A stretch of 34,748 nucleotides of DNA from Micractinium sp. NFX-FRZ (lineage: Eukaryota; Chlorophyta; Trebouxiophyceae; Chlorellales; Chlorellaceae): positions 1 to 34,748 of the forward strand of contig JAPTJF010000569.1 of NCBI GenBank assembly GCA_029339195.1. The letters run 5' to 3'. The notes below the pieces were generated by a model that searched no databases, was not told the DNA's origin, and was given only the letters and a program-made list of their open reading frames with translations. The position numbers and the translations under genes are program-made. Within the stretch, counting starts at the first letter, position 1. Every line of letters starts with the position of its first letter. Below, piece after piece: positions 31,461 through 34,748 of this stretch.

Positions 31461-34400
31461 TCAGGCTTGTGCCTTGTAAGCCTCCGGGTCCTGCCCCGCC
31501 AGCATGGGCAGCGCAGCGCCGCCGCCATCCACCGCAATCTCCGCCCCCGTCACATAATCGCTGGCGTGGCTGGCCAGGAAGAGCGCGGGCCCCACCATGT
31601 CCTCCGCCACACCCAGCCGGCCTGCAGAGGGAGGACACAGACGGGGGGGCAGGTGGCCGGGTGGGGCACACGGGTAGGCCAAGCAAGGGAGGCGTCGTGC
31701 CGGGAGCACTGCTGGGGACCTGCAACCAGTCAGTGCCTGTGCAGCTGCTGCCTGGCGCCCTCCGCTCCAGTGCCGGGTGGGGCCCCAATCTGGCCGAGCT
31801 GGGCCGGGCTCAGCCCCAGCCCCAGCCCCAGCACCATCCCTGAATTGCCCCATCCCCTCAGCTGCCCTACCCAGCGCTACGTGCCCCCAGCTTCTTCGGG
31901 GTGCCTGCCAGCTCAGCCCCAGCCCATGCACAGAGACCCAGCTGAGGCCCAGCTCAGCCCCTGCACCGCCTCCCAGGCTGCCTCACTCACTCACCCAGTG
32001 GTATGCGCCCCAGTATGTACTCCAGCTTGCGCGGGTTGGCCAGCATGACGTTGAGGAAGGGGGTGTTGATGGCGCCCGGCACCAGCGTGTTCACCTGGAT
32101 GCTGCAATCACCCCGGGAGTAGCGACGCGGGCGCGGGCAGAGCAAGGGATGCAGCGCCAGTGAGGGCGGGGTGAGGAATGGGTGGGGTGCGAAGAAGGAG
32201 GGCAGGCACTTGTGCATTGGGGGGCGCCTGAGCCGCCAACCAGGGGCGTTGCAATGGGAGCGCTGCTGCCTTGCACTCACTCCCGCGCACCCAAACTGCC
32301 CCACCCCCCCACTCACTGGTCCTTGCCCCAGGCGGCAGCCAGGGAGCGCGCTAGCGGCAGGATGGCGCCCTTGGAGCACGCGTAGGCCACCTGCGTGCCG
32401 GCGCCGCGGGTGCCGGCAATGGAGGACACAAACACGACCTGGGAGGATGGGGGCAGAGGGAGGTGTGGCATCGGGGTGTTCACTTGTGGCATGCAAGGGG
32501 GGAGGGAGTGCAGTTGAAGGAAGTGAGGGAGGAGGCGAAGCCACAGGGCGAGCTGGGGCAGGAGGCGGGAGGTTGGCATGTGCGTCCATGGAGGGCGGTC
32601 CTAGTGCGGCTGGGACGTGTGTGGAGGTAGTGGGTGCAGAGGGGAGGAGCGGCACGGGTAGATGGGAAGACGGGCAGAGCCGGTTGGCACAGGCGGGCAA
32701 AGGGAGTGGGCAGGTTCCGGCACAAAGTGGAGACCTTGACGTGCAGCAGCACCTTGTGCTGCCATGCCACCATACCCCACTCCGCCCCATTTTGGCCCCA
32801 CCTTCCCGCGCCCCGCTCTCTTCATGTGTGGGAAGCAGGCGTGGGCCGCGTTGTAGCTGCCCTCAACATTGACCGCCATCACCTCGCTCCACCCGCTGCA
32901 ATGAGTGCATGTGTGATGCGTGTATGAGTGTGGTGGGATTGAGGGACGCGAGGGCAGGCAGTGAATTGGCCAGCAGGCAGTACAGGGCCAGTATAAGGCA
33001 GGGGCGCCGTAAGGCTGGCGGGGGAGTGCAAGTTCAGCCCAGCAGGGCGTGACATGCCACAGAGGCGGGAGGCAGCTGTAGCACCGGGAGCACCATGCAG
33101 GGCAGGCAGGCAGGCAGCAGTTGCAGGGCAGGCGGACAGGCAGCAGTTGCAGGCAGGCAGGGCAGTCGGCCACGCATGCAGGCTGCCCTGCTCACTCATG
33201 CGACACATCCTCCGCCCGCTCTAGTCGGCCGATGATGCCTGCAGGCGCACGTTGATGCAGGGGTCAGTCATAGTAAGCAGCAGCAAGCACAGCGCAGCAC
33301 AGCACAGCACAGCCTGGCTGAACACAAGCCACGTCACGGGCAGCAACAGGGCTGCGCTGCTTAGCGCTGCCCATGGGCCTGTCATCAGGCTGGAGTTGCC
33401 GCCACCCTGCAGGCTCCCACCATCAAGCCCCAGTGCTGACGAGGCTGCCAACCAGCGGGCAGCCACACACTCTGTCCCGCCCCGCACTCCCTGCCGTCCC
33501 CCCCCCACCCCTCTCCACCTGCGCTGCAGAATAGAATGTCGGGCCCCGCCCCCATCTGCTGGACCGCTTGCTCGACCGCCGCATTCACCAGGGACCGCTG
33601 GCGCACGTCGCACTGCACCGCCACCGCCTTGCGCCCCAGCGCCCGTATCTGATCTGCCACCGCCTCCAGCTTGTCCTCGGCGGCAATGTCTGAGGGGAAG
33701 AGGAGGGGTAAGGGAGGGGTGCACGGGTGGGGGGCATGGCTATAACTGAGCAAGTGGGCAGGCAGCGAAGCCGGCATGCCCACGCATCCTGGCGAGAGAA
33801 TGGCAGAGTTTGAGAAGAAGCGGACGTGGGCGCCCATGGCTGCATGATTCCACTCAAATGCCACGCCCCCAACAGGCTCTGCCCTGCCCACACACCTGCC
33901 AGAATGATGTTTGCGCCGTTGCGCGCCATGCCCAGCGCAACTGCTGCGCCGATGCCTTGTGCTGCGCCCGTCACCATGGTTGTCGAGCCAGACAGGTCAA
34001 ACAGCTGCACAGGGGTGGCGGCAGGAGAGGTGTAGGGCCAGCGGGGTGCAGCACCGCATGCAATGCATGGATGTGCGGCACGCCCCTGACCATCGCGCGT
34101 GCATGTCTCCAGGCAGTCTAAAGCAGGCACGAGCACAGTGGTTGCTGCATTTTGGTGGCCTGGAGAGGTCCAGCACCCCACCCGACACCCTCCACACCCC
34201 ACACAGCCAGGGGTGCACCCGGGACGCTGTCGTGAGGGCCCACGCCCTCTCCAACCTCCCGTCAACATCTTCCCTGTCCCCCCTGTGTATGCTAATGAAC
34301 GCACACGGCAGACAGGGAGCCTCCCTTTTTGCCCTGCTGGCACCACAGGGCAACACGGCGGCATCACCTGGTCGGAGCGGAAGCGGTCGGAGGCGCCCTT

Positions 34401-34571
34401 GGTGGCTGGCTGCCGGCACTCCTCCGTCAGACCCTGCGGCGCACTAGCGGTGGCCAGCGATCTGTGGTTGCTAAGGACCCTCCGTGCCGTCAGGTGCAAG
34501 TGCGGGCAGACTAGGGGCGCCGCTGCTCCGGCCGCCCCCTTCAGAGCGCGGCCCCAGACCTGAGCCAGCAT
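31461..34571 (-). CDS. Short-chain dehydrogenase/reductase (classical SDR), probably organelle-targeted, 8 exons, 336 aa
   Basis: Exons: 34571-34368, 34004-33896, 33689-33519, 33238-33196, 32895-32802, 32438-32317, 32101-31995, 31621-31461. Together they give 1011 nt in phase. Residues 1-68 are rich in Ala, Arg, Leu and Ser with few acids, consistent with a mitochondrial or plastid transit peptide. The SDR domain begins at 69: TGAAQGIG (80-87, cofactor glycine motif), Asp105 after the second strand (suggesting NAD(H) preference), and CSAG (159-162) where NNAG is usual. Asn185 in MAVNVEG, Ser213 in VSSIAG, and Tyr226/Lys230 in YACSK complete the catalytic tetrad. PGAINTP and DYVTGAEIAVDGG end the fold. 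The enzyme should oxidise or reduce a hydroxyl/keto substrate; which one cannot be told from sequence. The 43-nt exon 4 (GIIGRLERAEDVSH) is supported by phase on both sides. Confidence 0.9.
31801..31831. repeat. (CAGCCC)n repeat in SDR intron 7
   Basis: Repeated CAGCCC units lie between exons 8 and 7 of the SDR gene. It is a simple repeat with no coding role. Confidence 0.75.
33090..33172. repeat. GCAGG/GGCA-type tandem repeats in SDR intron 4
   Basis: GGCAGGCAGGCAG runs alternate with two copies of GGCAGCAGTTGCAGG. The segment is intronic and shows partial higher-order duplication. Confidence 0.75.
33286..33313. repeat. (AGCAC)n repeat in SDR intron 3
   Basis: Four or five AGCAC/AGCGC units lie just upstream, on the gene strand, of the exon 4 acceptor region. 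Confidence 0.75.
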
Positions 34572-34748
34572 GTTGGCGTGTTTGTGTTGTCTCTTATGTC
34601 CCTGCAGATCGCGCGCAAAAGACCCGCAAACTCCGAAACGGGGCGGAAAGGACACGCAGCCGTGCACATGCACAGCATTATGCCAGGGTGTCCACCCGTG
34701 GGTGAATTTACCCGGTTCAAGGCGGCGGCGAAAGCAGGATTATCGGAA
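34572..34748 (-). promoter_or_regulatory. SDR upstream region, cut by window edge
   Basis: This 177 bp upstream of the SDR start codon should be 5' UTR and part of the promoter. No specific element was identified. Confidence 0.4.

Overview
The window looks like nuclear DNA of a GC-rich chlorophyte green alga, probably a trebouxiophyte of the Chlorella type. The genes are dense and have many short introns with canonical GT-AG (occasionally GC-AG) borders. The proteins are eukaryotic housekeeping families, and no prokaryotic operon signals are seen. Exon models below were built by hand: homology blocks were joined at splice sites, and each join was checked for codon phase. All five multi-exon models of recognised families close in frame from ATG to stop.

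Layout, left to right. 1-476: a 30-31 bp minisatellite cut by the window edge. 634-9088 (minus): a 13-exon secreted SGNH-hydrolase-like gene. Its intron 3 holds a decayed pogo/Tigger-type transposase on the opposite strand (about 5325-7523), and its intron 7 holds a 944 bp non-autonomous PIF/Harbinger-like element (2813-3756) with TTA target duplications. 9584-12659 (minus): coilin, the Cajal-body scaffold. 13121-27225 (minus): Aquarius, the intron-binding spliceosomal helicase, with 31 exons and a SAP domain plus basic RGG-like region added at its N-terminus. 27226-27991: a divergent promoter region. 27992-29533 (plus): PIG-L, the GlcNAc-PI de-N-acetylase of GPI-anchor synthesis. 30359-30901 (plus): a small unrecognised single-pass membrane protein. 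31461-34571 (minus): a short-chain dehydrogenase with a likely organelle-targeting N-terminus.

The most interesting points are these. Two RNA-processing factors, Aquarius and coilin, lie head-to-tail 461 bp apart. Aquarius carries a SAP-domain fusion. 21 of its 30 introns start with GTGGG instead of the usual GTRAG. The SGNH gene keeps a complete reading frame although two transposons have expanded its introns. No tRNA, rRNA, CRISPR array or bacterial-type operon was seen. Most long ORFs on the strand opposite these genes are artefacts of high GC content.
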